Part shown: positions 44,874 through 54,370 of the stretch, in pieces
How positions within the stretch are numbered: the first letter of the stretch is position 1
Layout: each line of letters opens with the position of its first letter
Translations under genes and position numbers: made by a program
The notes under the pieces: model-generated
Database searches by the model: none
What the model was told of the DNA's origin: nothing
The model's input: the letters and a program-made list of their open reading frames with translations, nothing else
Assembly: GCF_000152845.1 (NCBI RefSeq)
Contig: NZ_CH902584.1
Location: 1,913,815 to 1,977,814, forward strand
DNA from: Roseovarius sp. 217
GTDB lineage: Bacteria; Pseudomonadota; Alphaproteobacteria; Rhodobacterales; Rhodobacteraceae
DNA length: 64,000 nt
Reading direction: 5' to 3'

Positions 44874-46094
44874 ATGAGCCGCTCGCTCAGCCTTGCGGCT
44901 TATCTCGCATATGCCCGGCGCGCCGGGCGTCCCGGCGATGTTCCAGACCAGCCTCGTCCTCAAGGCCCGTTGATATGGGCGCATGCAGTTGATGCGGCCC
45001 GGGCAGATACGCTGGTGCACCTGGCGGAACGGCTGGCAAGTCAGCGTCGAGGATTGCGGCTTTTGTTGACGACCTCGGGCGCGGCTCCGGCTCGGCTGAG
45101 CACCAGCAGTCCCGTTCTTTGGCAACCCGTACCAGAGGATAACCTCCCCGCTGCAGAAGCATTCTTGGCGCATTGGCGCCCTGACATTTGCGTTTGGACC
45201 GGTGGAGATTTGAGACCAGCCCTTTTGATTTGCGCGTCAAGGCAGAGGATTCCGCTTTATCTGGTGGACGCCGATGAAACCTATCTGGAGCGTGCGAGTT
45301 GGCGCTGGTTCCCAGACATGCCTCGTGCTGTGCTGGGGCTCTTTACAGAGATACTGACCCGCACCGAAACTGCGGCAAGGTTGGTACGCCGTTTTGGGGC
45401 GCCAGAGCGGATTGTGTCTGTGACCGGGCCGTTTCAAGAGGGGGCCATGACCTTGCCCTACAACTCTTCGGAACGTGAAGAGATGGCAGGACTACTGCGT
45501 AGCCGACCGATCTGGCTTGCCTCGCAAATCCAAAGAGCAGAGTTGGAAACCGTCCTTGAGGCCCACCGAGAAGTGAGTCGCCTCGCGCATCGGAGCCTTT
45601 TGATCATCGTTCCGGATTTGAATGATGATCGCAACGAGATCCGTGCCATCCTCAATCTACAGGGCTGGCGGACGTCGGTCTGGTCTGAGGGTGAGTTGCC
45701 AAGTGAAACGACGCAGGTGATTCTCGCGGACACACCGGGCGAGATGGGGCTTTGGTATCGCTTGGCGCCCGTGACCTTCATGGGATCATCGCTTGTCTCT
45801 GGTCAACATGGCCGCGATCCCAACGAACCTGCGGCGCATGGGTCGGCGATCCTCTATGGACCAAATGTGGGTCGATATTTGAATCGCTATTCCAGATATG
45901 CCGAAGCCGGGGCAGCGCGGATTGTCCGAGACAGCCAAACCCTGACTGCTGCGGTTCAGCGCCTGATTGCTCCCGATCAGGCGGCGGTAATGGCGCATGC
46001 CGCGTGGGATGTGGCGTCCAAAGGAGCCGCTGTGACCGACCGCATTCAGGATATGCTGTTGGACCGCCTGGATCGGTTAGAGGCCGAGAAATGA
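44874..46094 (+). CDS. Kdo transferase-like glycosyltransferase (WaaA/KdtA family), divergent
   Basis: The 406-residue GT-B protein keeps the Kdo-transferase C-terminal signature (MGSSLVSGQHGRDPNEPAAH, then LYGPN) and the VTGPFQ linker region. In the acceptor half the catalytic-Glu motif (usually like HAVSVGE) reads HAVDAARA at residues 37-44, and the ETELWPN-like motif reads WTGGDLRPALL. The ATG at 44874 is the chosen start; the earlier frame adds sequence without family similarity. The family adds Kdo to lipid A precursors at the inner membrane. It overlaps the LpxK-like gene (ATGA), as is common for kdtA-lpxK pairs. Confidence 0.78.
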   Translation: MSRSLSLAAYLAYARRAGRPGDVPDQPRPQGPLIWAHAVDAARADTLVHLAERLASQRRGLRLLLTTSGAAPARLSTSSPVLWQPVPEDNLPAAEAFLAHWRPDICVWTGGDLRPALLICASRQRIPLYLVDADETYLERASWRWFPDMPRAVLGLFTEILTRTETAARLVRRFGAPERIVSVTGPFQEGAMTLPYNSSEREEMAGLLRSRPIWLASQIQRAELETVLEAHREVSRLAHRSLLIIVPDLNDDRNEIRAILNLQGWRTSVWSEGELPSETTQVILADTPGEMGLWYRLAPVTFMGSSLVSGQHGRDPNEPAAHGSAILYGPNVGRYLNRYSRYAEAGAARIVRDSQTLTAAVQRLIAPDQAAVMAHAAWDVASKGAAVTDRIQDMLLDRLDRLEAEK

Positions 46095-47110
46095 GACCCC
46101 CCGCCTATTGGTACAATCCGCCTGGTCGCCCCGGCTTGCGAGCGCGGTTGCTCGCACCCTTGGGATTGCTCCATGCGCGGTCAACGGCGAGACGGTTGGC
46201 TACGGGCCACGATTGGCGCGCGCCGGTGCCGGTAATCTGTATCGGAAATCTCAATTTTTGCGGCACAGGCACGATGCCTGCAGTTCTGGCTGTGGTGGCG
46301 CATCTTCATCGCATGGGCCATGAGCCGGCAATTTTGTCGTGGGGTAAGACGGGATTACTCCGAGGACCGGTGCAAGTGGCCCCGCGCCACCATACCTCGG
46401 CAGACGTCGGGGACGGCCCGTTGCTCGCCGCAGATTTCGCACCGACTTGGTCTGCGCGAGATTGGGTAGAAGGGGCGCGGGCGATCCTGTCGGCTGATCG
46501 AAAAGGCGGGGCCCCATTCGATTGTATCGTAATGGATGACGGGTTTCAGAACCCATCCTTGGCCAAGGACATTTCCATCGTCGTGGTTGATGCGGTGCGC
46601 GGATTTGGGAACAGTCGATGTCTCCCCGCGGGTCCGCTGCGAGAGCCGGTGAAACGAGGTCTCACTCGCGCGGACCTCCTGCTCTCCATAGGCCCCAAAA
46701 GCGCTCAGGACCGATTTTCTGAGCTATGGGGCGAGCACATCAATCTGCCGCATCTGCAGGGCGAGTTACACCCACTCCAGACCGGAATGGAATGGCCGGG
46801 ATCACGACTCTTGGCCTTTAGCGGTATCGGCGATCCGGGCAGGTTCTTTGCGATCTTGCGCGGATTAGGGGCGGAACTGGTGCGTTGCGAGTCCTTCGAG
46901 GATCAACAGCCCTATAGCCAAGCCCTCTTGGCGCGGCTCGAGCGTGAGGCGACGAACCTCGGCGCGCAACTGGTCACAACGGAAAAAGATGCCGTGCGCC
47001 TGCCGCAAGACTTCCGCCGCAAGGTACTGACCCTGCCAGTGCGCCTGCACGTTTCCGATCTCTCACCGCTGGAATATGCCCTGACACGTGCAGGTTTGGG
47101 TCCGGGTTAG
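46091..47110 (+). CDS. lpxK: LpxK-like protein lacking the Walker A lysine
   Basis: The 339-residue protein aligns with LpxK (tetraacyldisaccharide 4'-kinase), which adds the 4' phosphate to lipid A. It has the usual start RPPAYWYNPPGRPG, DDGFQNP for magnesium binding, and GFGN then PAGPLREP. The ATP loop, normally GGTGKTP, reads CGTGTMP (residues 57-63): the lysine and threonine are replaced by T61 and M62. SRGYGG reads SWGKTG (83-88), GDEP reads GDGP (107-110), and the DHH with the catalytic histidine reads DQQ (271-273). The frame is intact, so this is not simple decay by frameshift. It may be inactive or repurposed. Confidence 0.8.
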   Translation: MRPPAYWYNPPGRPGLRARLLAPLGLLHARSTARRLATGHDWRAPVPVICIGNLNFCGTGTMPAVLAVVAHLHRMGHEPAILSWGKTGLLRGPVQVAPRHHTSADVGDGPLLAADFAPTWSARDWVEGARAILSADRKGGAPFDCIVMDDGFQNPSLAKDISIVVVDAVRGFGNSRCLPAGPLREPVKRGLTRADLLLSIGPKSAQDRFSELWGEHINLPHLQGELHPLQTGMEWPGSRLLAFSGIGDPGRFFAILRGLGAELVRCESFEDQQPYSQALLARLEREATNLGAQLVTTEKDAVRLPQDFRRKVLTLPVRLHVSDLSPLEYALTRAGLGPG

Positions 47111-47132
47111 GGGCGCGGGGCATTCGGTCGTG

Positions 47133-48446
47133 TCAGTTGACGGTGCTTTCAAGGCCTACAGGTTGTCCTACCACGACAAAGGTCAGCGATTCGGGCGTGA
47201 GCAGATCGAGCGCAACGCGATTAACGTCCTCAAGGGTTACGGCGTTGACCTTGTCGTTGCGCGTGGTGATGTAGTCAGTGGGCAATCCCTCCATCTGCAT
47301 GCCGACCGCAATATCGGCAATCGGGCCGTTACCTTCGAATTGCAGCGGGTAGGCACCCGTCAGATAGGTCTTGGCATTCTCCAGTTCCTCGGGCGTCACG
47401 CCCTCAGTACGGATACGCTCCCATTCAGCGCGGATCACGGAAATTGCCTCGGCGACACGGTCATTGGCAGAGGCCACGGACCCCATCCAGAGTTGGGCCG
47501 CGTCCTTGTCGGCGAGGTAGGAATAGACTCCATAGGTTAGTCCGCGCTTTTCGCGTACCTCGGTCATCAGCCTGCTCTCGAACCCGCCCCCACCAAGGAT
47601 GTGGTTGAGGATATAGGCGGCAAAGAAATCTGGATGATCCCGGTCGATACCCTTTTGCGCAAAGGCTGCAATGGACTGCGGCGTCGCAAAGTCGATGACC
47701 TGAACGCCTCCGGGCAGATTGGGATCAACTGGATTAGGCAGTGGGGCACCTGTCTCGGGTAATGCGCCAAGAAGGTCATCAATTAGGGACGCGAGTTCCC
47801 CTTCAGTGATATCGCCCACGGCACTGATATAGAGACGGTCGCGGGTAAGGGCCCCGGCATGAGACGCCAAGATATCCTCGCGTGTCAGCGTGCCAACACT
47901 CTCGAGTGTGCCTTCAAGGGAGGAACCATAGGGGTGCTCGCCGAAAACAAGGCTGTCAAACGCCTTGCCGACAATATCACGCGGGTCAGTTTGCGACGAT
48001 GCGATGCCTGATGCAACCTGGCCGCGCACCCGCTCGATTGCGTCCTGATCAAAGCGTGGCTGCACAAGGCTGGTGCGGAGAAGATCAAGCGCCTGATCGC
48101 GGTTCTCGGTCAGAAACCGGGCCGAAACGCTGATTTGATCGTCATTCACAGAATACCTGAAATCTGCTGCGAGCGACTCTGCCGCACGGGCAAAACCCTG
48201 CGCGTCGAGATCACCTGCACCTTCTTCGAGCAACCCAACCATCAAATTCGTCACGCCGCGCTTGTCTTGTGGGTCGAGGGATCCTCCACCGCGAAACCGC
48301 AACTCCAGTGCAACAAATGGGATCGAATGATCTTCGACCAACCATGCGTCCAAACCACCGGGCGACGTAATTTCCTTGACGTCAACCTCTGCGCGCGCGG
48401 GCAGCGCGGCAAGGAGGATCACAAAACTCAGTACGAAACGGATCAT
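47133..48446 (-). CDS. M16 peptidase, non-catalytic partner subunit
   Basis: The 437-residue protein has a signal peptide (MIRFVLSFVILLAALPARA) and two M16 domains. The zinc motif HxxEH is absent; the corresponding region reads GVTNLMVGLLEEG. The C-terminal-half R/Y motif (REKRGLTYGVYSYL) that helps bind substrate is present. This is the pattern of the inactive half of two-subunit M16B peptidases. The start overlaps the stop of the catalytic subunit by 4 bp, so the two are made together in the periplasm. Confidence 0.88.
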   Translation of the reverse strand: MIRFVLSFVILLAALPARAEVDVKEITSPGGLDAWLVEDHSIPFVALELRFRGGGSLDPQDKRGVTNLMVGLLEEGAGDLDAQGFARAAESLAADFRYSVNDDQISVSARFLTENRDQALDLLRTSLVQPRFDQDAIERVRGQVASGIASSQTDPRDIVGKAFDSLVFGEHPYGSSLEGTLESVGTLTREDILASHAGALTRDRLYISAVGDITEGELASLIDDLLGALPETGAPLPNPVDPNLPGGVQVIDFATPQSIAAFAQKGIDRDHPDFFAAYILNHILGGGGFESRLMTEVREKRGLTYGVYSYLADKDAAQLWMGSVASANDRVAEAISVIRAEWERIRTEGVTPEELENAKTYLTGAYPLQFEGNGPIADIAVGMQMEGLPTDYITTRNDKVNAVTLEDVNRVALDLLTPESLTFVVVGQPVGLESTVN

Positions 48447-49786
48447 TGCGTTACCTCCGGGGCCATGAGCCAGCCTGTCACGGATTGGGTGCGATCAAAC
48501 ACCTCGCGTGCAGCCTGCATGATCTGATCTGCCGTAGTGGCTTGCAATACGTCAGGCCAGGATTGAACATCGGCGACTGTCAGTCCTTGGGTCAGTGCCT
48601 GACCATAGCGATTGGCAAGGCCGCCGGCATCGTCCCGTGCATAGGTTTCAGAGGCTCGGAACTGCATCTTTATGCGGTTGAGTTGCTCTGCGTTCACCCC
48701 GGTTTCGAGAAACTCGGTCAACACCTCGTCCATCGCCGCCTCGGCTTGCTCCAAAGTGACCCCTGCGGCGGGCACGACGTAGAGATCAAAAGTCGTGTCA
48801 TCCAGAGATGACCCGGAATAGGACGCCCCGACCTGAACCGCTGTCTTAGTCTGGAATTGGAGTTCTTCAGCCAGAATGGATGTTTGGCCACCCCCGAGAA
48901 CATCAGCCAGCAAGGTCAGTGCGGCGGCCTTTTCCTGCGCGCCGCTGTCACGCTCTGGTGCGAGATAGGACCGCGTTACATAGGGCTGGGACACGCGGGC
49001 ATCACGAAATGTCATCCGACGTTCCGCCAATTGAGGCGGTTCCTGAGGGCGGGCCCGTTCTGGAAGGTCGGGATTTTCCGGTATTGGGCCATAATACGTC
49101 TCAGCCAATTCGCGCACGTTCTCTGGCATGACATCACCAGCAACGATCAGAATGGCGTTGTTCGGGGCGTAATACTCGCGGTAAAAATCAAGGGCCGCAT
49201 CAAGGTCGAGCGCCTCCATCTCATGACGCCAGCCGATGATTGGCACGCCGTAGCGGTGATTAAGATATTGCATGGCGCTTTTCTGTTCGCGAAAAAGCGC
49301 GCCGGGGCTGTTTTCCACCCGCTGATTGCGCTCTTCGATGATAACATCGCGCTCGGTTGCGATATCTCCTTCATCCAGTTGCAGATTGGTCATGCGGTCG
49401 GCTTCCATACGCATCACCAACTCCAGCCGGTCGGAGGCGATGCGTTGAAAATAGGCCGTGTAATCATAGCTGGTAAAGGCGTTGTCCGAACCGCCGTTGC
49501 GCGCCACGGTCGACGAAAATTCGCCGGGCGCCATGGTCTTGGTGCCTTTGAAAAGCAGGTGCTCAAGAAAATGGGCCACACCGGATACGCCCGGTCTTTC
49601 ATCGGCCGATCCTGCACGATACCATACCATCTGGGTCACAACTGGCGCGCGGTGATCTTCAATCACCACGACCTCAAGCCCATTGTCGAGCGTGAATGTC
49701 GTCACCTTATCGTCGGTCGAGGCCAGTGAAACGGGGGCAGCCAGAGTGGTTATAGCCAATGTCAGGCAGGCGAGAATGTATCGCAT
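48443..49786 (-). CDS. M16 zinc peptidase, catalytic subunit
   Basis: The 447-residue periplasmic peptidase has a signal peptide (MRYILACLTLAITTLAAPVSLA), the inverted zinc motif HFLEH in SGVAHFLEHLLFKGT, and the third ligand Glu in ERDVIIEERNQR. ATG at 49786 is chosen over the frame's upstream codon (49813) because it directly begins the signal peptide and follows GGAGACC. With the following non-catalytic partner it forms a heterodimeric peptidase that degrades peptides in the periplasm. Confidence 0.9.
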   Translation of the reverse strand: MRYILACLTLAITTLAAPVSLASTDDKVTTFTLDNGLEVVVIEDHRAPVVTQMVWYRAGSADERPGVSGVAHFLEHLLFKGTKTMAPGEFSSTVARNGGSDNAFTSYDYTAYFQRIASDRLELVMRMEADRMTNLQLDEGDIATERDVIIEERNQRVENSPGALFREQKSAMQYLNHRYGVPIIGWRHEMEALDLDAALDFYREYYAPNNAILIVAGDVMPENVRELAETYYGPIPENPDLPERARPQEPPQLAERRMTFRDARVSQPYVTRSYLAPERDSGAQEKAAALTLLADVLGGGQTSILAEELQFQTKTAVQVGASYSGSSLDDTTFDLYVVPAAGVTLEQAEAAMDEVLTEFLETGVNAEQLNRIKMQFRASETYARDDAGGLANRYGQALTQGLTVADVQSWPDVLQATTADQIMQAAREVFDRTQSVTGWLMAPEVTQ

Positions 49787-49862
49787 AAACGGTCTCCGGT
49801 CGATGTTGGGCATCTGATCTAGTAGATACGCCTTGGCTGCGCCGTTTCAAGCGCCGCCCCAA

Positions 49863-50375
49863 TCACTCGGGTGCTGGAGGACTGGCTGGGGTCAGCACGC
49901 CGCGATTACGCAAGCGCTCTTCTTCGGCATAGGCGTCCAACCAATCGCGGCGATAGGCCTGTACGTAATCATCACCGGGCAAGAACCGCAGAACGTCTAC
50001 GCGCCCGTGTTGACGACGCAACTCCTTGTCTTCAGCAGCAAGTGTCTGGCGAATGGCTGGCGCTGCACCATATCGGTTGGCGTGATTGACAAGTGCGCCG
50101 TTGTTTGTTGCGCCGCCCGCAGGATTTCCACCCAACGCAACCACCCCATCCGCGAGTGGATTCTGGTCCGTCAGGTTGGCACCACCCGGATTTGGAGCGG
50201 GTAGGCTGGCATAACTCTCAGGTGTTTGCAAAGGTTTGCTGGGAATGATCGAAAACTCATCAGGTCCGTTTCCGGTATGGCGGATGCGGCTCAGTGTGAC
50301 GTCATCGCGGCCACCGCATCCGGCCAACACGGTCACCACCAAAAGGCTCAGAACTGTCTTATGCGGCATCGTCAT
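49863..50375 (-). CDS. DUF3035 lipoprotein (BamF-like)
   Basis: The 170-residue lipoprotein has a signal peptide and lipobox VLAGC, followed by acidic/polar sequence with GPDEFSIIPSKPLQTPESYASLPAPNPGG, a hallmark of DUF3035. The family is described as an alphaproteobacterial accessory subunit of the outer-membrane beta-barrel assembly machine (BamF). I transfer that by family membership only. ATG at 50375 follows AGGAGAG. It sits between lspA, which matures lipoproteins, and the M16 pair. Confidence 0.75.
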   Translation of the reverse strand: MTMPHKTVLSLLVVTVLAGCGGRDDVTLSRIRHTGNGPDEFSIIPSKPLQTPESYASLPAPNPGGANLTDQNPLADGVVALGGNPAGGATNNGALVNHANRYGAAPAIRQTLAAEDKELRRQHGRVDVLRFLPGDDYVQAYRRDWLDAYAEEERLRNRGVLTPASPPAPE

Positions 50376-50426
50376 CGCCACTCTCCTGCAAAATCCCTAA
50401 AGCCTTATCGCATTCAAAGCCCAAGG

Positions 50427-50897
50427 TCACGAGGGCTTTTTGCCTGATGGCAGCAGAACCATACCGAATGCTCCGACAAACACCGCAATATCTGCGACAT
50501 TGAAAGCAAAGGGATTGTTGATGCCGCAGCAGGACATGTTGAGAAAGTCCGCAACTGCGCCGTAAATCAGCCGGTCGATCACATTGCCGAGCGCACCCCC
50601 CACCAGCAAGCCTGCGGCGAAACGGTGCCAGCGACCAGCGGGATCGGTGTGCACCCACCAGAGCACGGCCCCTGAGATGACGACCGCCACAACAATCAGA
50701 ACCCAACGCGTAAGAGGACCGTCGCCCGCTAGAATTCCGAAATTGATTCCGTAGTTCCATGCCATGCGCAGGTTGATGAAGGGCGGCAAGACGTCAATCG
50801 CGCCCAACGTGCGCAGGTCCATGACATGCACCGCCAAGTATTTGCTGGCCTGATCCAGCAGGAACACCCAGAACGCCGTCCAGAAAACGATCCGCAT
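50427..50897 (-). CDS. lspA: Lipoprotein signal peptidase (signal peptidase II)
   Basis: The 156-residue membrane aspartyl peptidase cleaves lipoprotein signal peptides. It has four helices, and the two catalytic Asp lie in [10 protein letters not shown] and [14 protein letters not shown] at 50897 ([16 protein letters not shown]) is the family start, 7 bp after the purH stop; the longer frame overlaps purH. Another family landmark is NYGINFGIL. Confidence 0.93.
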   Translation of the reverse strand: MRIVFWTAFWVFLLDQASKYLAVHVMDLRTLGAIDVLPPFINLRMAWNYGINFGILAGDGPLTRWVLIVVAVVISGAVLWWVHTDPAGRWHRFAAGLLVGGALGNVIDRLIYGAVADFLNMSCCGINNPFAFNVADIAVFVGAFGMVLLPSGKKPS

Positions 50898-50904
50898 CGG
50901 CGCG

Positions 50905-52494
50905 TCAGTGCCGGAAATGGCGCATGCCGGTGAAGACCATGGCCAACCCCGCCGCATCCGCCGCCGCGATCACTTCGTCGTCACGCATCGAGCCGCCCGG
51001 TTGAATGACGGCGGTGGCACCCGCTTCGGCGGCGGCCATCAGGCCATCTGCAAAGGGAAAGAACGCATCCGAGGCCACGACGCTGCCTTGGGTCAGCGGC
51101 GCGGCCAGCCCAAGGGTCTCGGCCATGTCCACCGCCTTGCGCGCAGCAATGCGGCAGCTGTCCACCCGGCTCATCTGGCCTGCGCCGACACCCACAGTCG
51201 CGCCGTCCTTGACGTAGACGATGGCGTTGGATTTGACGTGTTTTGCCACTTTCCAGGCAAAGAGCAGATCGGCCAGCTCGCGCGTTGTGGGCGCGCGTTT
51301 GGTCACGACCTTGAGATCGGCCGCGTTGATATGGCCGCTGTCCTTGTTCTGCACCAGATAGCCGCCCGAGACCTGTTTGATCATCCGACCTGCCGTGGCG
51401 GGATCGGCCAGCCCCTCGGTCAAGAGCAGGCGCAGGTTCTTTTTCTTGGCGAAAATACTTATGGCGCCAGCATCCGCGCCGGGGGCGATGACCACTTCGG
51501 TGAAAATCTCTGCAATCTCCTCGGCGGTGACGGCATCGAGCGGCTGGTTGAGCGCGATGATGCCGCCAAAGGCGGAGGTACGGTCGCAGTCGAAGGCGTG
51601 TTTATAGGCCTCAATCAGGGTCGCGCCACGGGCCACACCGCAGGGGTTGGCGTGTTTTATGATGGCGCAGGCGGGGCCATCGGCGGGGGCGAATTCGCTG
51701 ACCAGTTCAAAGGCCGCGTCGGTGTCGTTGATGTTGTTGTAGCTCAGTTCCTTGCCTTGCACCTGCCGGGCGGTGGCCACGCCGGGCCGATCCGAGCCAT
51801 CGGTGTAAAAGGCCGCCGCCTGATGCGGGTTCTCGCCATAGCGCAGGGTTTGCGCCAGCGTTCCGGCAAAGGCGCGGCGGCGCGGGGACGCATCGCCAAT
51901 GGCACCCGCGAGCCATGTGCTGACCGCCGCGTCATAGGCGGCGGTGCGGGCATAGGCGATCTGTGCCAGTTTGCGGCGGAAATTCGGGCAGGTGCCGCCA
52001 CCGTGCCGGTCCATGTCACCGATCAGCGTGTCGTAATCCTCGACATCCACCACCACGGCGACATGGGCGTGGTTCTTGGCCGCCGCACGGATCATGGCCG
52101 GGCCGCCGATGTCGATATTCTCTACGCAGTCGTCATAGTCGCCGCCGCGTGCCACGGTTTCCTCGAACGGGTAGAGATTGACCACCAAGAGGTCGATAGG
52201 CCCGATGCCATGCGCCTGCATCGCCGCCTGATGGTCGGGATTGTCGCGCAGCGCCAGAAGGCCGCCATGCACCATCGGGTGCAGCGTTTTCACGCGCCCG
52301 TCCATCATCTCGGGAAAGCCCGTGACCTCGGCCACGTCGCGCACCGCAAGCCCGGCCTCGCGCAGTGCCTTGGCGGTGCCACCTGTGGACAGCAGTTCAA
52401 CCCCGCGCGCAGCCAGCGCACGGCCAAGCTCAAGAAGCCCGGTCTTGTCGGAAACGGAGAGAAGGGCGCGGGTGATGGGCGCGTGGTCGGTCAT
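50905..52494 (-). CDS. purH: Bifunctional AICAR formyltransferase / IMP cyclohydrolase
   Basis: The 529-residue enzyme performs the last two steps of purine synthesis. The N-terminal IMP cyclohydrolase domain starts [20 protein letters not shown] and has [15 protein letters not shown]. The C-terminal AICAR transformylase domain includes [11 protein letters not shown] with the conserved K-H pair and [22 protein letters not shown]. The length equals that of E. coli PurH. The start follows the heparinase-like stop by 24 bp. Confidence 0.96.
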   Translation of the reverse strand: MTDHAPITRALLSVSDKTGLLELGRALAARGVELLSTGGTAKALREAGLAVRDVAEVTGFPEMMDGRVKTLHPMVHGGLLALRDNPDHQAAMQAHGIGPIDLLVVNLYPFEETVARGGDYDDCVENIDIGGPAMIRAAAKNHAHVAVVVDVEDYDTLIGDMDRHGGGTCPNFRRKLAQIAYARTAAYDAAVSTWLAGAIGDASPRRRAFAGTLAQTLRYGENPHQAAAFYTDGSDRPGVATARQVQGKELSYNNINDTDAAFELVSEFAPADGPACAIIKHANPCGVARGATLIEAYKHAFDCDRTSAFGGIIALNQPLDAVTAEEIAEIFTEVVIAPGADAGAISIFAKKKNLRLLLTEGLADPATAGRMIKQVSGGYLVQNKDSGHINAADLKVVTKRAPTTRELADLLFAWKVAKHVKSNAIVYVKDGATVGVGAGQMSRVDSCRIAARKAVDMAETLGLAAPLTQGSVVASDAFFPFADGLMAAAEAGATAVIQPGGSMRDDEVIAAADAAGLAMVFTGMRHFRH

Positions 52495-52518
52495 GTCGGG
52501 CGGTCCTGCCTTGTCGGT

Positions 52519-54273
52519 TCACTCGTCGGCCACGGGATCCAGCGCGTCCTCATTGACATCGCGGATGCCAACCGGGGTATCTTGCGCCTTGGCCAGTGAC
52601 CATCTCAGATGGGTCGCATAGTCCATCGCGCGACCGGATAAAACGATCTGTTTGGTCGCACGCGGTTTGAGGCGCGTTTTTTCAAGATACACACTCGGTT
52701 GCAAGGACAAAGCGGCGTGCCCGTCGCTGCGGAATACCCAAATCTCACCACTGCGCAATGCCAAAGACACCGCAGCCCCGCCCATATCGACCGACGCGTC
52801 CACATCCGGGTGCAAATGGAACCGAACGTCATATGGAATCCCATGCATGCGCGTTTCATCGAGGGCACGGTCAAATTGCCGCTTTTCCGGTTCTTCGATG
52901 GCCAACAGCATATCTTCGCCAGCCAACCCGCGCCCGTCGGCGGTCAGGTCCAGTTGACGGACATGCGTCAGGCCGTGCCCGCGGACATAGCCGTCATGCG
53001 CCCCCTCAAACCGAACGCCGTCCGGAGCCTTGGACTGATTCACCTGAACAGAACGTGGCGCCTCGCTCAGCCAATCAGGGTGCCGTTTGTCATTGCTCAA
53101 TCGCGCGCTCGACCCTGCGGCCAGCACGAGGGCGGAATGGGATGGAGTGGCGCGACCGGCGCGTCGCCATTCGGGACCAAAGCTATGTCCCGAGCCGCAG
53201 TTCACGATCAGCGGTCGACGCCCCGAAGTCAGCTCGAACGCTAACGTCGACGCATGCGCGCCCGCAGAGGCCGCACCGATCGGGGGCGGGGCCGCGTCGA
53301 TGATGACGCTGGTTCGGCCAGAGCTCAGTCGGGCAAATCCCATCGCCAATTTGTCGGCAAGTCGGGTTTTTACGCCACTGGTGGCCAATGCACTGTCGAG
53401 CCGCCCCTCCAACCCCCGCCCGCCACCATGAAACCGCGCCAGACCGCCATCAGCGTGACGCAAGCTGCGCAGCGTTGGGGCGATCCTCTCAATGGCGCGC
53501 CAGTGCGCCTCACCTGCGGTTCTGCCAGATTCGCTAAGGGCCATTGCGACCCAAGTGAGCAGAGTAAACACCTCCAGCAACTCTTCGGGATTGCGTGTGG
53601 GCAATCCGCCCATAGAGTCGATCTGGCACTCACATTCGCGCGCAAGTGCCGCCAGTGCCGGCTCCAACTGGGACTGCATCCCCTCCAGAGACAAGCCTGC
53701 ATAGATGAGACCTGTCAGCGCCTCGAACCGTGGCAGTCCGGGGCGTGTCGCCGGCCAGCGACGGGCAAGAAACGCAGTTTGCTGCGCCATCGAGCGATAG
53801 AACGGCGATGAGGCCTCGGACGGCAGACCTCTCAGGACAAAGAGCGCCTGACTGATCCAGCGGATGAGGCGGCGTCCGGTCAGGTCTGGCGTCCATCCCG
53901 GTCCCGAGCCATTGCCGTAGCGGGAAATCCACGCCCAGAGCCAAGACTGAGCATGGCTGCGCGCTGCCGCATCTCCAGCGGCGGCCAGATCATCGAGCCA
54001 GCCAAAGCCATGCATTTCCGCCGCAAATCCGGCGTCCGGCGGGTCGATATCCCAGATACTGGTGTTCGGAGCCTCGACGAGATGGCCGGCAAAGACGAAA
54101 TTACCGGCGCAAAGCTGTCGCCCTCGGGCGAGATAGCCGATGCTGCGGGGTTCGGGTTGTGACAGAAATGCCGTTGCGGGGCGGCTGAGCGCTGCGCGCC
54201 GCGCAGCGAGTCGGTTCAGCAGGCGCGACCAGCGCTCTGGCCAGCGCTCTGAAATGAGATCGGATGTGGACAT
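52519..54273 (-). CDS. Heparinase II/III-family protein
   Basis: The 584-residue protein has an N-terminal alpha-helical toroid-like half (TPDLTGRRLIRWISQALFVLRG) and a C-terminal beta-sandwich with NCGSGHSFGPEWRRAGRATPSHSAL, the heparinase II/III core, and HDGYVRGHGLTHVRQLDL. No signal peptide is evident, which is unusual for a polysaccharide lyase and typical of the cytoplasmic Rhodobacteraceae version. The substrate is unknown; a peptidoglycan- or polysaccharide-related role is speculative. It is within the rsmB-purH-lspA operon. Confidence 0.85.
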   Translation of the reverse strand: MSTSDLISERWPERWSRLLNRLAARRAALSRPATAFLSQPEPRSIGYLARGRQLCAGNFVFAGHLVEAPNTSIWDIDPPDAGFAAEMHGFGWLDDLAAAGDAAARSHAQSWLWAWISRYGNGSGPGWTPDLTGRRLIRWISQALFVLRGLPSEASSPFYRSMAQQTAFLARRWPATRPGLPRFEALTGLIYAGLSLEGMQSQLEPALAALARECECQIDSMGGLPTRNPEELLEVFTLLTWVAMALSESGRTAGEAHWRAIERIAPTLRSLRHADGGLARFHGGGRGLEGRLDSALATSGVKTRLADKLAMGFARLSSGRTSVIIDAAPPPIGAASAGAHASTLAFELTSGRRPLIVNCGSGHSFGPEWRRAGRATPSHSALVLAAGSSARLSNDKRHPDWLSEAPRSVQVNQSKAPDGVRFEGAHDGYVRGHGLTHVRQLDLTADGRGLAGEDMLLAIEEPEKRQFDRALDETRMHGIPYDVRFHLHPDVDASVDMGGAAVSLALRSGEIWVFRSDGHAALSLQPSVYLEKTRLKPRATKQIVLSGRAMDYATHLRWSLAKAQDTPVGIRDVNEDALDPVADE

Positions 54274-54370
54274 GTGCCGTGCCTCTGGACGCTTCTGTCG
54301 GCGTTGATGGCTCCACTATAGCCACGGGCATGGCTCAAGTCACCGTTTCTTTACGGCGGAAAGCCGGTCT

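Noticed and set aside
50908..52599. 563-residue plus-strand frame opposite purH
   Set aside because: PurH on the minus strand is unambiguous and full length; the opposite frame has no recognisable domain.
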